DNA from: an uncultured SAR86 cluster bacterium
Lineage (GTDB): Bacteria; Pseudomonadota; Gammaproteobacteria; Magnimaribacterales; D2472
DNA length: 64,000 bases
Direction of reading: 5' to 3'
NCBI GenBank assembly: GCA_902541175.1
Contig: CACBPP010000001.1
Span: 198,923 to 262,922 of the forward strand
Below are positions 19,795 through 33,127 of the stretch, in pieces (position 1 is the first letter of the stretch; each line of letters starts with the position of its first letter). The position numbers and the translations under genes were made by a program. Below the pieces are notes generated by a model that was given only the letters and a program-made list of their open reading frames with translations, was not told where the DNA came from and did no database searches.

Positions 19795-21108
19795 CTATTT
19801 ACCAATACAATAACTACTAAATATATCTCCCAATAATGAATCTGAAAATTTTTCACCGACAAGCTCATCAAGACATGACCTTGCTAACCTAAGGTCCTCA
19901 GCAACCAAATCCAAAGATAAATTCTCTTTTAAACCTTTTTGAGCAGAGATTAAGTTTTTAACAACATTCTCAAATAATTTGTTATGCCTGTCTCTTATCA
20001 TAAATTTATAATCATTTTTCTTAACACCTTTATTAAAAGAAGATAAAATTAGTTTTTTTAGATCATCAAAACCATCACCGGTTTTAGCAGAAACACAACA
20101 GTCAAAATGCTTAAAGATCTTTTTATTAACATCAGTTTTATTTTGAATAGATATAAAAGAGGTATTCTTTGCTAAATCCTTAAAATTTTTCATTAAAGCT
20201 TTATCAAACAAATCAAAAACCCCTATTACCAAATCCGCACTTTTGATTTGTGACAAAGACAAATCAATACCCGCACCCTCAATTTTATTATCGGTTTCTC
20301 TTATACCGGCAGAGTCTTGTATGGAAAATATACTAGACTCGTAAAAAAGCTCACTGCTGATAATGTCTCTAGTTGTTCCAGGAGTGTTCGAGACAATAGC
20401 CCTTTCAAAACCCAGAAGCCTATTAAACACAGAAGACTTACCCGAGTTAACAGGACCAACCAAAAGCACATTATTTTTTTGAGAAAACATGTTTTTATTA
20501 ACACAACCAGACATAAAAGAGTTAAACCTATTTATAAGGTTGCCCAAATCATCAACCAGTCCCCCATCCATATATTCATTACCCTCATCAGAAAAGTCAA
20601 TTTCAGCCTCTACCCGCACCCTAATTTGATCAATTTCATCCGCAAAAGAAGATATGTTTGAAGACAAACCACCAAACAAAGAACTACCAGACAACACAGC
20701 CCCCTTGTCATCTGTAGCATCAATAAAATCAACCAAAGCCTCGGCCTCATTCAAACTCATTTTATTGTTCAAAAAAGCACGTTTGGTAAACTCACCCCCA
20801 GCAGCCTCATCAAAACCAACACTCTTAAACAATGTAACAAAAGAAGACATTACAGCAAGGCTTCCATGTGCATAAACCTCAAAAGAATCTTCACCCGTAT
20901 AACTATTTGGACCTTTAAAAACTAACAAACCAGCCCTATCAACCAAACGGTCACCATTATAAAAACCCCTTACATGAAAGCGGCCTGGCTCAAAACCCTT
21001 GTTTCTAATAATTTTTGATAGTCCTACAAGACACCCCTCACCCGAAACCCTAAATATACAAATGGCTGACTTGGCAGGCGGCGTTGCTAGCGCAAAAACA
21101 GGATGCAT
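19795..21108 (-). CDS. mnmE: tRNA modification GTPase MnmE
   Basis: A 437-residue GTPase. An N-terminal folate-binding domain (ATPPAKSAICIFRVSG) is followed by a helical domain into which the G domain is inserted, with P-loop GPVNSGKSSVFN, DSAG as G3 and NKTD as G4. The C-terminus ends CIGK, with the conserved Cys. The start is ATG 21108, beginning MHPVFALATPP as in the family; an upstream in-frame start at 21198 would overlap yidC. The coding strand is rich in G and T (Val, Gly, Phe, Ser), the reverse of its partner mnmG. Confidence 0.95.
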   Translation of the reverse strand: MHPVFALATPPAKSAICIFRVSGEGCLVGLSKIIRNKGFEPGRFHVRGFYNGDRLVDRAGLLVFKGPNSYTGEDSFEVYAHGSLAVMSSFVTLFKSVGFDEAAGGEFTKRAFLNNKMSLNEAEALVDFIDATDDKGAVLSGSSLFGGLSSNISSFADEIDQIRVRVEAEIDFSDEGNEYMDGGLVDDLGNLINRFNSFMSGCVNKNMFSQKNNVLLVGPVNSGKSSVFNRLLGFERAIVSNTPGTTRDIISSELFYESSIFSIQDSAGIRETDNKIEGAGIDLSLSQIKSADLVIGVFDLFDKALMKNFKDLAKNTSFISIQNKTDVNKKIFKHFDCCVSAKTGDGFDDLKKLILSSFNKGVKKNDYKFMIRDRHNKLFENVVKNLISAQKGLKENLSLDLVAEDLRLARSCLDELVGEKFSDSLLGDIFSSYCIGK

Positions 21109-21110
21109 AG

Positions 21111-22637
21111 TTAGTCTGTATTTAGGGCGCCTTGCTGTTTGTAAAGATAGCTTTGTTGCCCAAGCTGAACCCCGGTATTTACAACAGTATATAAACAAAG
21201 AGCAGCAGGGAAAAACAAAAAGAACACCGAAAACATTACAGGCATATACTTCATAACCTGTGCTTGGGTTGGGTCCATACCAGCGGGTTGAGGATTAAGT
21301 TTTTGTGTTAGTAGCATAAGCAAACCAAAAACTGCAGGCAAAACAAAATATGGATCTGGAGCAGAGAGGTCTGCCCAAAAACCCAGCGAACTATACCTTA
21401 ACTCAACCATCTCTCTTAGAGCAAAAAAGAAGCCTATAAAAAACGGCATCTGAATAAACAAAGGCAAACAACCCCCAAGAGGATTTGCCCCATGTTTTTT
21501 CATAAGCTTCATCGTTTCAGTTCCAGCTGTCTGGCGGTCGTTCTTATATCTTTCTTTTATCTCATTAAGCTCTGGGGTGATTTTTCTTAATGCAGCCATC
21601 GACTTAAAGCTTTTAGCTGTTACAGGCCAAAACAACAATTTAATTAATATAGTAAATATAATTATTGTTAAACCCCAGCTATTAACATAACCATTAATGA
21701 AATCCATAACAAACACCATGGGTTGTGCTAAAAACCAAAACCAACCCATATCAATTGCTAGCTCTAAATTATCAGCCCTTTCCATAAGATCTTTTCTAAT
21801 CTTTGGACCAACAAACAGCCTATGCTCATGACCATAAACCAAATTACTTGTTGACGACCCTTCTACCGTATAGCCCATCCTGTAGAACCCAGACTCCTTT
21901 GGAAGAACGTAATAGTTATAAATATATTCATCTGAACCAATAATGGCCGCAAAGAAATATTTTTGAATAAAGGCAACCCAACCAGACTTTGACAAAACCT
22001 CAAGGGGTTCATCGATCGACCTTAACCTGGATGTGGAATATGGGTCAAGTTCTGTGCTTATCGCAACACCCTCATAGGAGCTGTTGTTCATCATTCCACC
22101 CTCAAGAGCCCCTCTTTTTAAGTCAAGAGCCCTTCCTTCAGAACGATACAAACCTGCAAACGATTTACCATTAATTCCATTAGCCGTTGAATCATAGACA
22201 CTTACTTCATAACTAACATCAGAAAAAGATATTCTCTTAGATACACCAAGCTCTGGATCTAATAAAACGACAAAACCATCACCTTTCTCTGAAACTTCAT
22301 AGACCGGTGCGATTCCGGTAAACCCACTCTTAAAATAATACTGAAACGCCGAAGACTCAGAAGACCCAAACACCCTAAACCCCAAAGAGCCATTTACATT
22401 TTCAACAGGATATTTTTTTAACCTCGCCTCAACAATAGAACCATTAGATACAGAAACAACCAATGACAGCTCATCGTTTTCAATTGAAACAAACTTGCTG
22501 TCATCCTTATAAGAGGACGACCCAACCATATCAAGGTGTTGTTTGATTGATTTTGTTTTTTGTTCTGAATTCCACTCATACAACAAAGCAAGAGAAAGAA
22601 AAACAATCAGAGCTAAATACAAACTTCTTATATTCAT
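21111..22637 (-). CDS. yidC: Membrane protein insertase YidC
   Basis: A 508-residue YidC with an N-terminal membrane anchor, a large periplasmic domain to about residue 300 and the conserved C-terminal membrane core (GLTIIIFTILIKLLFWPVTAKSFKSM, NPLGGCLPLFIQMPFFIGFF). It inserts and folds inner-membrane proteins such as F0 subunits. The ATG overlaps the rnpA stop as ATGA. The yidD gene usually found between rnpA and yidC is absent. Confidence 0.95.
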   Translation of the reverse strand: MNIRSLYLALIVFLSLALLYEWNSEQKTKSIKQHLDMVGSSSYKDDSKFVSIENDELSLVVSVSNGSIVEARLKKYPVENVNGSLGFRVFGSSESSAFQYYFKSGFTGIAPVYEVSEKGDGFVVLLDPELGVSKRISFSDVSYEVSVYDSTANGINGKSFAGLYRSEGRALDLKRGALEGGMMNNSSYEGVAISTELDPYSTSRLRSIDEPLEVLSKSGWVAFIQKYFFAAIIGSDEYIYNYYVLPKESGFYRMGYTVEGSSTSNLVYGHEHRLFVGPKIRKDLMERADNLELAIDMGWFWFLAQPMVFVMDFINGYVNSWGLTIIIFTILIKLLFWPVTAKSFKSMAALRKITPELNEIKERYKNDRQTAGTETMKLMKKHGANPLGGCLPLFIQMPFFIGFFFALREMVELRYSSLGFWADLSAPDPYFVLPAVFGLLMLLTQKLNPQPAGMDPTQAQVMKYMPVMFSVFFLFFPAALCLYTVVNTGVQLGQQSYLYKQQGALNTD

Positions 22638-22948
22638 TTTTTATCCATATTATCAGCTATAGATTTTGCGGCTGAAGAGATCTCCATTACCGCCTCTTCA
22701 TATGATAACTCTCCAAAAGGCCTAAATACAGAAAAAACCAAAACTCCATCTGGCATATTTATTGATAATTTTCTAAAAATTTCTTTTATCCTTCTTTTTG
22801 CTTTATTCCTCTCGACCGCAAGCTTAAAAAACTTTTTCGAGATTGATATTTCAAGCCCATTATTTTTTGATCGCTTATAAAATATTCTAAAAAACTTACA
22901 GGAATATAAGCACTCAAGAGATGCAAACTTTTGGTTGGAATTAGACAA
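22634..22948 (-). CDS. rnpA: Ribonuclease P protein component
   Basis: About 104 residues from a TTG at 22948, two bases... after the rpmH stop. The RNase P signature is clear in RIFYKRSKNNGLEISISKKFFKLAVERNKAKRRIKEIFR, with the conserved RNxxKR-type basic block near residue 50. It binds the catalytic RNA of RNase P for tRNA 5' processing. An in-frame ATG at 23038 would add 30 residues but lies inside rpmH in another frame; the added part has no family similarity, so I prefer the TTG. Which start is used cannot be settled from sequence alone. Confidence 0.75.
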   Translation of the reverse strand: MSNSNQKFASLECLYSCKFFRIFYKRSKNNGLEISISKKFFKLAVERNKAKRRIKEIFRKLSINMPDGVLVFSVFRPFGELSYEEAVMEISSAAKSIADNMDKK

Positions 22949-22949
22949 A

Positions 22950-23084
22950 TTAAGCGCTAAGAACCTTTCTACCCTTTTTTCTTCTGTTGGATAAAACAGC
23001 TCTTCCAGCTTTGGTTGACATTCTCGCACGAAAACCATGGGTTCTTTTTCTTTTTAAGTTGCTTGGTTGAAAAGTTCTCTTCAT
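22950..23084 (-). CDS. rpmH: 50S ribosomal protein L34
   Basis: A 44-residue basic protein, [20 protein letters not shown] at its start and [11 protein letters not shown] at its end, matching L34 over the whole length. It is easily missed because of its size. It stands next to the putative origin and begins the leftward rpmH-rnpA-yidC-mnmE run, the standard order in this group. Confidence 0.95.
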   Translation of the reverse strand: MKRTFQPSNLKRKRTHGFRARMSTKAGRAVLSNRRKKGRKVLSA

Positions 23085-23177
23085 AATATCTACTGCTAAA
23101 AGTGTTGAGGATTATAGCGCAATAAGTTTTTAAAACCATAAAAATCGCCATAAAACATAATTTTTTTTATATACAAG

Positions 23178-23186
23178 TTATCCACA
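23178..23186 (+). promoter_or_regulatory. DnaA box (perfect)
   Basis: TTATCCACA, the consensus high-affinity DnaA box, 75 bp before the dnaA start. It may serve both initiation and dnaA autoregulation. Confidence 0.75.
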
Positions 23187-23217
23187 GTAAATTCCTATAT
23201 TTATTCTGTAGATATCT

Positions 23218-23226
23218 TGTGGATTT
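23218..23226 (-). promoter_or_regulatory. DnaA box (7 of 9)
   Basis: Reads AAATCCACA on the minus strand, two mismatches from consensus, facing the perfect box 31 bp away. Confidence 0.45.
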
Positions 23227-23260
23227 TTTAATAGACTATGAATCAAATAGGAGATAATAA

Positions 23261-24553
23261 TTGGAACTTTGGAATAAGTGTTCTGAAAAGCTTGAAAATA
23301 CCCTTTCTCAAGAAGATTTCAACACCTGGATTAGGCCTCTAAAGGCAAAAATAGATAAAAATACTCTAGAGCTTGTTGCACCTAACGACTTTATTTTAGA
23401 CTACATAGAAAAAAACTATTCCAAAGAGATCAAAAAAATTGTCAAAACACAGTCAAAGTCAAACATAAATCTTGTATTTAAAACTCTTACAAAAGAAACC
23501 TTTATTGATAAATATAAAAACAATCAAAACACAGAAATAAAACTAGTTGACGGATATACTTTTGATAGTTTTGTTGAGGGGAAGTCAAACCACCTTGCTT
23601 TAGCCGCAGCCAAACAAGTAGCAGCCAATCCAAAAGGAGACTATAACCCGCTTTTTATTTATGGCGGTGTTGGTTTAGGAAAAACACACCTAATGCATGC
23701 TGTTGGTAATGAGATTCTAAAAAATGAACCAAAAAAAAGGATTGTTTATGTTCATTCAGAAAAATTTGTGTCTGATATGGTGAAGGCGCTTCAATTGGGC
23801 GCAATGAATGAGTTCAAATCATTTTATAGAAACGCTGACGCTCTTTTGATTGACGACATTCAGTTCTTTGCTGGTAAGGAGCAGTCTCAAGAGGAGTTTT
23901 TTCATACTTTTAATGCCTTGTTGGATAGAAACAATCAAATGATATTAACGTGTGATAAATATCCAAAAGAGATCGATGGCTTGGAAGAAAGGTTAAAATC
24001 AAGACTTGGTTGGGGCCTACCTGTTGTTATTGATCCACCTGAGCTCGAAACAAGAGCAGCGGTTTTACTAAGCAAAGCAAACTCAATGGGTATTTCTCTT
24101 CCTAACGATTGTGCAATATACATTGCCCAAAGAATAAGATCTAACATCAGGGAGCTTGAGGGAGCATTAAAGAGGGTTGTTGCAAATGCTAGATTTACAA
24201 ATCAAGAGGTTGACCTCGCTCTTGTGAAAGACGCACTAAAAGATCTTTTTGTAATCTCCGCAAAAATGATAAGCGTAGAGAACATACAAAAAACAGTTGC
24301 AGAATACTACAATATTAAACTTTCAGACCTTCTTTCAAAAAGAAGAAGCAGATCGATAACAAGACCAAGACAAATGGCAATGGCATTAACAAAAGAACTT
24401 ACAAACCACAGCCTTCCAGAAATTGGAGAGGCATATAATGGAAGAGACCATACAACCGTTCTTCATGCTTGTAAAAAAATCAAAGAATTAAGAAAAGAAA
24501 GCCCCTCACATGAAGAGGACTACAGAAATTTAAATAGAGCCTTAACCAACTAA
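23261..24553 (+). CDS. dnaA: Chromosomal replication initiator DnaA
   Basis: A 430-residue DnaA starting with TTG at 23261, with TAGGAG 7 nt before it. Domain I (residues 1-80) begins [22 protein letters not shown]. The linker is short. The AAA+ domain has [13 protein letters not shown] as Walker A and LLIDDIQFF as Walker B, and the C-terminal DNA-binding domain ends with [14 protein letters not shown], the DnaA signature. The TTG start may keep expression low. The stop overlaps the dnaN start by one base. Confidence 0.97.
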   Translation: MELWNKCSEKLENTLSQEDFNTWIRPLKAKIDKNTLELVAPNDFILDYIEKNYSKEIKKIVKTQSKSNINLVFKTLTKETFIDKYKNNQNTEIKLVDGYTFDSFVEGKSNHLALAAAKQVAANPKGDYNPLFIYGGVGLGKTHLMHAVGNEILKNEPKKRIVYVHSEKFVSDMVKALQLGAMNEFKSFYRNADALLIDDIQFFAGKEQSQEEFFHTFNALLDRNNQMILTCDKYPKEIDGLEERLKSRLGWGLPVVIDPPELETRAAVLLSKANSMGISLPNDCAIYIAQRIRSNIRELEGALKRVVANARFTNQEVDLALVKDALKDLFVISAKMISVENIQKTVAEYYNIKLSDLLSKRRSRSITRPRQMAMALTKELTNHSLPEIGEAYNGRDHTTVLHACKKIKELRKESPSHEEDYRNLNRALTN

Positions 24554-25656
24554 TGGATTTCTATATAACCAAAGAAGAGGTTGTTAAATCAATAAATCTA
24601 ACACTTGGAGTTGTTGAAAAGAGACAAACGTTGCCTATTTTATCAAATGTGTTGTTTGAGGTTGATGAGTCATCGCTAAAACTTACTGCCACTGACTTAG
24701 AGAGTGAAATATCGACAACCTCAACAATATCAAATTTCAAGAGCGGGGGAAAAATCACAGCTCCGGCAAGAAAATTAAGTGACCTTTGCAGGCTTATGCC
24801 AGATCTGGCTGAAATTCATTTTTATCTTGATGGAGATAATTTAAAAATAGAGACCGAGTCTGGTAAGTATAATCTCTCAACTCTTCCAAGCGAAGATTTT
24901 CCTGTTTTTGAAACAGAGGACACTCAATCCCAAATTAATATTTCATCTCAAAATCTAAAAAACTTAATTACGAAAACATCTTTTGCAATGGGTAATCAGG
25001 ATTGGCGTCATTACCTAAACGGGCTTTATATGATGATAGATGATAAAGTTATTACCACCGTAGCAACTGATGCCCATAGACTTGCCATGGCAACTTCATC
25101 ACTCAACGAAGCTTCGTCTGAATCAACAAGTGGAATTGTTCCAAGAAAATCTATTAATGAAATTGGTAAGCTTGTTGGTGACGAATCTGAAAATGTTGTG
25201 ATTCAACTTGGGCAAACTTCAATTGCAGCAAATGTTTCGGGCACTACTTTTGTTAGTAAATTAATTGAAGGTAAGTTTCCAGACTATGAACAAGTAATTC
25301 CATCTGGTGAAAGTTCACTTTTAGTTGTTGACAGAAAAAATTTTTCAGAAAGCCTAAGCAGGGTTAGTGTTTTATCAAGTGAAAAATATAAGGGAGTAAG
25401 AATAATTACTAAAAAAGATTCTTTAAATATTTCTGCCAATAATCCCGAGAAGGAACAGGGTGAAGAAAATCTTTCATGTGAATATCAAGGTGAAGAAATT
25501 GATATAGCTTTTAATGTTAATTATTTACAAGAAATATTATCTACTATCGATTCTGAAAAAATAGAAATTAATTTTTTTGGTTCAGAAAAAAGCTGCTTAA
25601 TAACAGACCCAAATTCTGAAAATCTTAAATATGTCGTAATGCCACTTCTTATCTAA
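24553..25656 (+). CDS. dnaN: DNA polymerase III beta sliding clamp
   Basis: A 367-residue clamp with three similar domains, start [34 protein letters not shown] and end YVVMPLLI, both as in the family. It encircles DNA and tethers replicative and repair polymerases. It lies between dnaA (1-nt overlap) and recF (2-nt gap). Confidence 0.96.
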   Translation: MDFYITKEEVVKSINLTLGVVEKRQTLPILSNVLFEVDESSLKLTATDLESEISTTSTISNFKSGGKITAPARKLSDLCRLMPDLAEIHFYLDGDNLKIETESGKYNLSTLPSEDFPVFETEDTQSQINISSQNLKNLITKTSFAMGNQDWRHYLNGLYMMIDDKVITTVATDAHRLAMATSSLNEASSESTSGIVPRKSINEIGKLVGDESENVVIQLGQTSIAANVSGTTFVSKLIEGKFPDYEQVIPSGESSLLVVDRKNFSESLSRVSVLSSEKYKGVRIITKKDSLNISANNPEKEQGEENLSCEYQGEEIDIAFNVNYLQEILSTIDSEKIEINFFGSEKSCLITDPNSENLKYVVMPLLI

Positions 25657-25658
25657 AA

Positions 25659-29360
<3,702 letters not shown>

Positions 29361-29362
29361 TA

Positions 29363-30709
29363 TCAGTGATTTATTAATTTAATTAAATAATTGTTAAGAT
29401 CATCAATATCTATTCTTTTTTGCTCCATTGAATCTCTGTCTCTTAAGGTAACTGAGCCATCTTCAAGTGTTTGAAAGTCAACTGTAATACATACTGGTGT
29501 TCCAATTTCATCATGTTTGCGGTAGCTTTTACCAATATTTCCAGTATTTTCAAATATAACCCTTCCCAAACCAATTTTTTGAAGCTCATTCTTTATATTT
29601 TTTGCAGCTTCAACTAATTCTGTATTATTTTTCTTTAAAGGTATAACAGCTGCCTTTACTGGTGATAAATGCGGTTTTAGTCTTAAGACAATCCTAGTTT
29701 TATCATTTTCTAGTTCCTCAACAAAATAAGATTCATTTAATATTGCTAGAAAGCCTCTTTCTACACCTGCTGATGGTTCGATTACAAATGGCACAACCCA
29801 TTTACCAGAGTCATCTTGTACCGCCATTTTACTATTTGAGTGTTTATTTTCCTTTACAGATGACCCAATATTCAATTCATTTTGTTTCTTAGAGTGCGAA
29901 CCTAAATCAAAATCAGTTCTGTTTGCAATACCTTCAAGCTCTTCAAGGCCATGAGGAAATTTATACATTAAATCAATAGTTTTTTTAGAATAATGAGCTA
30001 GTTCTTCCGTGGGTACATCGTAAAGCTCAATACTTTTTGTGGGTACACCTTGGTTATTCCACCATTCCAGTCTTTTTTGTACCCATTTATCATGAGATTT
30101 TTCGTCTTCACCTGGCATAACAAAATATTCTAATTCCATTTGTTCAAATTCCCTGACTCTAAAAATAAAATTTCTCGGTGTTATTTCATTTCTAAATGCT
30201 TTACCAATTTGGGCAATTCCAAATGGGATTGGCTTTGATGTTGAGTCTATGACGTTTTTAAAGTTAGTGAATATCTGTTGAGCTGTTTCAGGCCTTAGAT
30301 ATGCAAAACTCGAACCATCGTCTATTGGACCAACATTTGTCTTAAACATCAAGTTAAATTGCCTTGGTTCAGTTAGATCTTCTGGTTTGCACTCTTTTGG
30401 TACTTGATCAGCTCTAAATCTAAGACCACATGACTTACAATCGACCATTGGATCTGAAAAGGTGTCTTCATGGCCTGAATACCCCAAAACAAGTGGGTTT
30501 GTAAGAATAGATGAGTCAAGTCCCTCAATGTCATCATTTTCATACACCATTGCTTCCCACCAGGCGTTTTTAATATTATTCTTTAGTTCAACACCTAGTG
30601 GTCCAAAATCGTAGGTTCCTTGAAGGCCACCGTAAATTTCGCTAGATTGGAATATAAAGCCTCTTCTTTTACATAAAGCAACTAGCTCTTCCATGTTTTT
30701 AGCTGGCAA
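29363..30709 (-). CDS. glyS: Glycyl-tRNA synthetase, single-chain (dimeric) type
   Basis: A 448-residue class II synthetase of the alpha2 type found in Gram-positives, archaea and eukaryotes. The start [31 protein letters not shown] is diagnostic, as are [11 protein letters not shown] and [24 protein letters not shown]. The anticodon-binding domain is C-terminal ([11 protein letters not shown]). Most gammaproteobacteria instead use separate glyQ and glyS subunits, and Pseudomonas has these at this very position between plsC/lptA and lpxL. The gene appears to have replaced the two-subunit enzyme in place. Confidence 0.93.
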   Translation of the reverse strand: MPAKNMEELVALCKRRGFIFQSSEIYGGLQGTYDFGPLGVELKNNIKNAWWEAMVYENDDIEGLDSSILTNPLVLGYSGHEDTFSDPMVDCKSCGLRFRADQVPKECKPEDLTEPRQFNLMFKTNVGPIDDGSSFAYLRPETAQQIFTNFKNVIDSTSKPIPFGIAQIGKAFRNEITPRNFIFRVREFEQMELEYFVMPGEDEKSHDKWVQKRLEWWNNQGVPTKSIELYDVPTEELAHYSKKTIDLMYKFPHGLEELEGIANRTDFDLGSHSKKQNELNIGSSVKENKHSNSKMAVQDDSGKWVVPFVIEPSAGVERGFLAILNESYFVEELENDKTRIVLRLKPHLSPVKAAVIPLKKNNTELVEAAKNIKNELQKIGLGRVIFENTGNIGKSYRKHDEIGTPVCITVDFQTLEDGSVTLRDRDSMEQKRIDIDDLNNYLIKLINH

Positions 30710-30823
30710 TTTTAATCTCCTTAAAAATTAACATTTGTCCCTTTTATTAAGAGGCTTATTTTTAAATTATCTGTGTATAATTAATACTTTTGTGATTATA
30801 TATCAAGCTTATAAATTATTATC

Positions 30824-31690
30824 ATGATATTTACACTATTTTATATTCTTTCTTACATTCCAAGGTTTTTCTTAGTTTTTATTATTGATTTATTCATTTA
30901 TTTACGACTTTATAAGATTACAAAGTCTTATAAGATAACAAAAATTAATCTTAAAATAGCTTTTCCTGAATTAACCCTCTCAAATATCGAATTATTATCA
31001 AGAAGAAGTATTAGAGAATCCATTATGTCAGGATATGAGACAGCATATTCATGGGGGAGACCATTTTCAGATTCAAACAATTTAATTTTTAAAATAGAAA
31101 ACAATTTTTTACTAAAAAGGAATATTTTAAGTGAACAAGGATTAATTTGTGTGGCAATACATAATAGAAGTGTTGATATGTTGTTAACTTGGATCAACTC
31201 GCAAACACCAACGGTAAGTCTTTACAAAGAGATTAAAAATAAGTACATGGAAACATTTGTAAAAAATAAAAGAGAAATAAATAACTCAGTGAGTGTTAAA
31301 ACCTCAATATCTGGTGTTAGAACGATTTACAGAGCTTTAAAAGATAAAAAAGTAATATGTTTTGCTGCAGATCAAGTCCCCAAAAGGGGCCTAGGAGAAC
31401 ACATAAAGTTATATAATAAAATGGCATATACAACCACACTTGTTCAAAATTTGGCTTCTAAAACCAACTGTCCAGTAATATATCTATGTATGAATTCAAA
31501 TATAAATGGCTTTCTTTCTGTATCAATAAAGCCATGTAGTGATGATATATATGATGATAGTAAGCACTTACATTTAGTAAACAAAGATATAGAAAAATTA
31601 ATTAATAGAAGGCCAATAGATTATTCATGGGAATATAAAAGGTTTAAGAGAAGCTTGCCAGAAGAAAAAAATTTATACAGTGGTATATAG
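30824..31690 (+). CDS. LpxL/HtrB-family lipid A acyltransferase
   Basis: A 288-residue member of the lipid A late acyltransferase family (PF03279) with an N-terminal membrane helix, the catalytic H-x4-D in VAIHNRSVDML near residue 115, the following AADQVPKRGLGEHIKLYNKMAYTTTL block, and YSWEYKRFKR near the C-terminus. It transfers a secondary acyl chain to lipid A at the inner membrane. Pseudomonas has an htrB-like gene at the same point of the gene order. Which acyl position it serves is not clear. It ends one base before the convergent trkH. Confidence 0.82.
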   Translation: MIFTLFYILSYIPRFFLVFIIDLFIYLRLYKITKSYKITKINLKIAFPELTLSNIELLSRRSIRESIMSGYETAYSWGRPFSDSNNLIFKIENNFLLKRNILSEQGLICVAIHNRSVDMLLTWINSQTPTVSLYKEIKNKYMETFVKNKREINNSVSVKTSISGVRTIYRALKDKKVICFAADQVPKRGLGEHIKLYNKMAYTTTLVQNLASKTNCPVIYLCMNSNINGFLSVSIKPCSDDIYDDSKHLHLVNKDIEKLINRRPIDYSWEYKRFKRSLPEEKNLYSGI

Positions 31691-33127
31691 TTATTTTGCC
31701 CAAAACATTGGAGTTAAGATTACTAAAAGCGTGAATATCTCTAATCTACCCAAAAGCATTGCAAAGGCTAATGTACTCTTAGTAAAAGCACTTAGATTAG
31801 AATAATTTTCTGATACCACTCCCAATCCAGGACCGAGATTGTTAAGGCATGCACCCACTGCTGAAAATGCAGATTCTAAATCAAGACCCGAGGTCAAAAC
31901 AGCAAGTAAAAGTATCATAAAAGAAATTACATAAATAGAAAAAAAGCCCCATACAGATGTTGCAACTTCATCATCTACACTTCTTGAGCCAATCTTTAAA
32001 GATATTACAGAATTTGGATGAATTATCTTCATAATATTAGAGTAAGCATGATTTAACATTATCATGACTCTCCAAGACTTTACTCCACCTCCAACTGAGC
32101 CTGAACAAGCTCCAATAAAAGCTCCTATAAGTAGAAGAAAAGATATTGATAATGGCCAATTTGAAGTATCAGAAATTGAGAAACCTGTAGTCGTTATCAT
32201 TGAAACTGAATGAAAAACAATTTCTTTATAGCTAGGACCATTTTCGTAATTAGAAAGTAAATTTATAAGAAACGAGACAATCAAAACTAATAATAGTATT
32301 GAAAAGAAAAATCTAAACTCTGGATCATAAAAGTACTTCAATGGCTTTTTTCTGTAAATTGCAAAATAATGAAGCGTAAAACTAAATGCAGATAAAAGCA
32401 TAAATAAAATGCATATAACCTCAATCGTCGTGCTATTAAAATATCCAATGCTTTCGTTGTGAGTAGAAAATCCTCCAATTGCAACTGTTGACATTGCGTG
32501 TGACACTGCATCAAATGGAGACATTCCACTCAAGTAATATAAAAGTGCACATACAATGGTAAGTCCAAGATATATAGACCATAACGCTTGTGCAGTTTCC
32601 TTTATTCTAGGTGTAAGTCTTTGTTCTCCCATTGCTCCGGGTATCTCAGTTTTATATATTTGACCACCTCCAATGCCTAATAATGGCATCACGGCGATTG
32701 CAAGAACTATAAGACCCATTCCACCCATCCATTGGAGCATTTGTCTATAGAATAGAATAGATTCAGGTAGGGCATCTATATTTGAAATAACAGTTGCTCC
32801 AGTAGTAGTAATTCCTGACATTGACTCAAAGAAAGAGTCAATTATGCTCATTCCACTCAGGTAGAATGGTATTGAGCCTGCAAAGGACAGGACAACCCAG
32901 AACATAACTATAATTACAAAACCATCCTTCTGAGATAATTCATTATTTATATTTCTCGTTAGTATTAATCCAACAACACCTACCAAGCTTATTGATATAA
33001 ATGTCTTTAAAAAAATATAAAAGGCATCGTCATTAAAAATAATTGATATAAAAATAGGAAAAACAAATGAAAAGCTGAAAAATAAAATCAACACACTAAA
33101 AAGGTTTAATATTGACTTAGGATTCAT
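31691..33127 (-). CDS. trkH: Trk potassium transporter membrane subunit TrkH
   Basis: A 478-residue protein with about ten hydrophobic segments and the four pore loops of the SKT family: SGITTTGATV, MSTVAIGGFSTHN, SMITTTGFSISD and ACLNNLGPGLG. TrkH forms the K+ pore and needs TrkA. It overlaps trkA as TAATG, so the two are translationally coupled. Confidence 0.94.
   Translation of the reverse strand: MNPKSILNLFSVLILFFSFSFVFPIFISIIFNDDAFYIFLKTFISISLVGVVGLILTRNINNELSQKDGFVIIVMFWVVLSFAGSIPFYLSGMSIIDSFFESMSGITTTGATVISNIDALPESILFYRQMLQWMGGMGLIVLAIAVMPLLGIGGGQIYKTEIPGAMGEQRLTPRIKETAQALWSIYLGLTIVCALLYYLSGMSPFDAVSHAMSTVAIGGFSTHNESIGYFNSTTIEVICILFMLLSAFSFTLHYFAIYRKKPLKYFYDPEFRFFFSILLLVLIVSFLINLLSNYENGPSYKEIVFHSVSMITTTGFSISDTSNWPLSISFLLLIGAFIGACSGSVGGGVKSWRVMIMLNHAYSNIMKIIHPNSVISLKIGSRSVDDEVATSVWGFFSIYVISFMILLLAVLTSGLDLESAFSAVGACLNNLGPGLGVVSENYSNLSAFTKSTLAFAMLLGRLEIFTLLVILTPMFWAK

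Larger units (their letters stand above)
23085..23260. other. Putative replication origin (oriC) between rpmH and dnaA
   Basis: This 176-bp gap lies where transcription diverges (rpmH to the left, dnaA to the right). It contains a perfect DnaA box TTATCCACA at 23178-23186, a second 7-of-9 match on the other strand at 23218-23226, and a T/A-rich run at about 23155-23172 that could be an unwinding element. In Pseudomonas the origin is in the same place. Only two boxes are evident, fewer than in well-studied origins. Confidence 0.65.

Noticed and set aside
22949-23038. N-terminal extension of RnpA starting at ATG 23038
   Set aside because: The added codons lie wholly inside rpmH in another frame and show no similarity to RNase P protein; kept only as an alternative.
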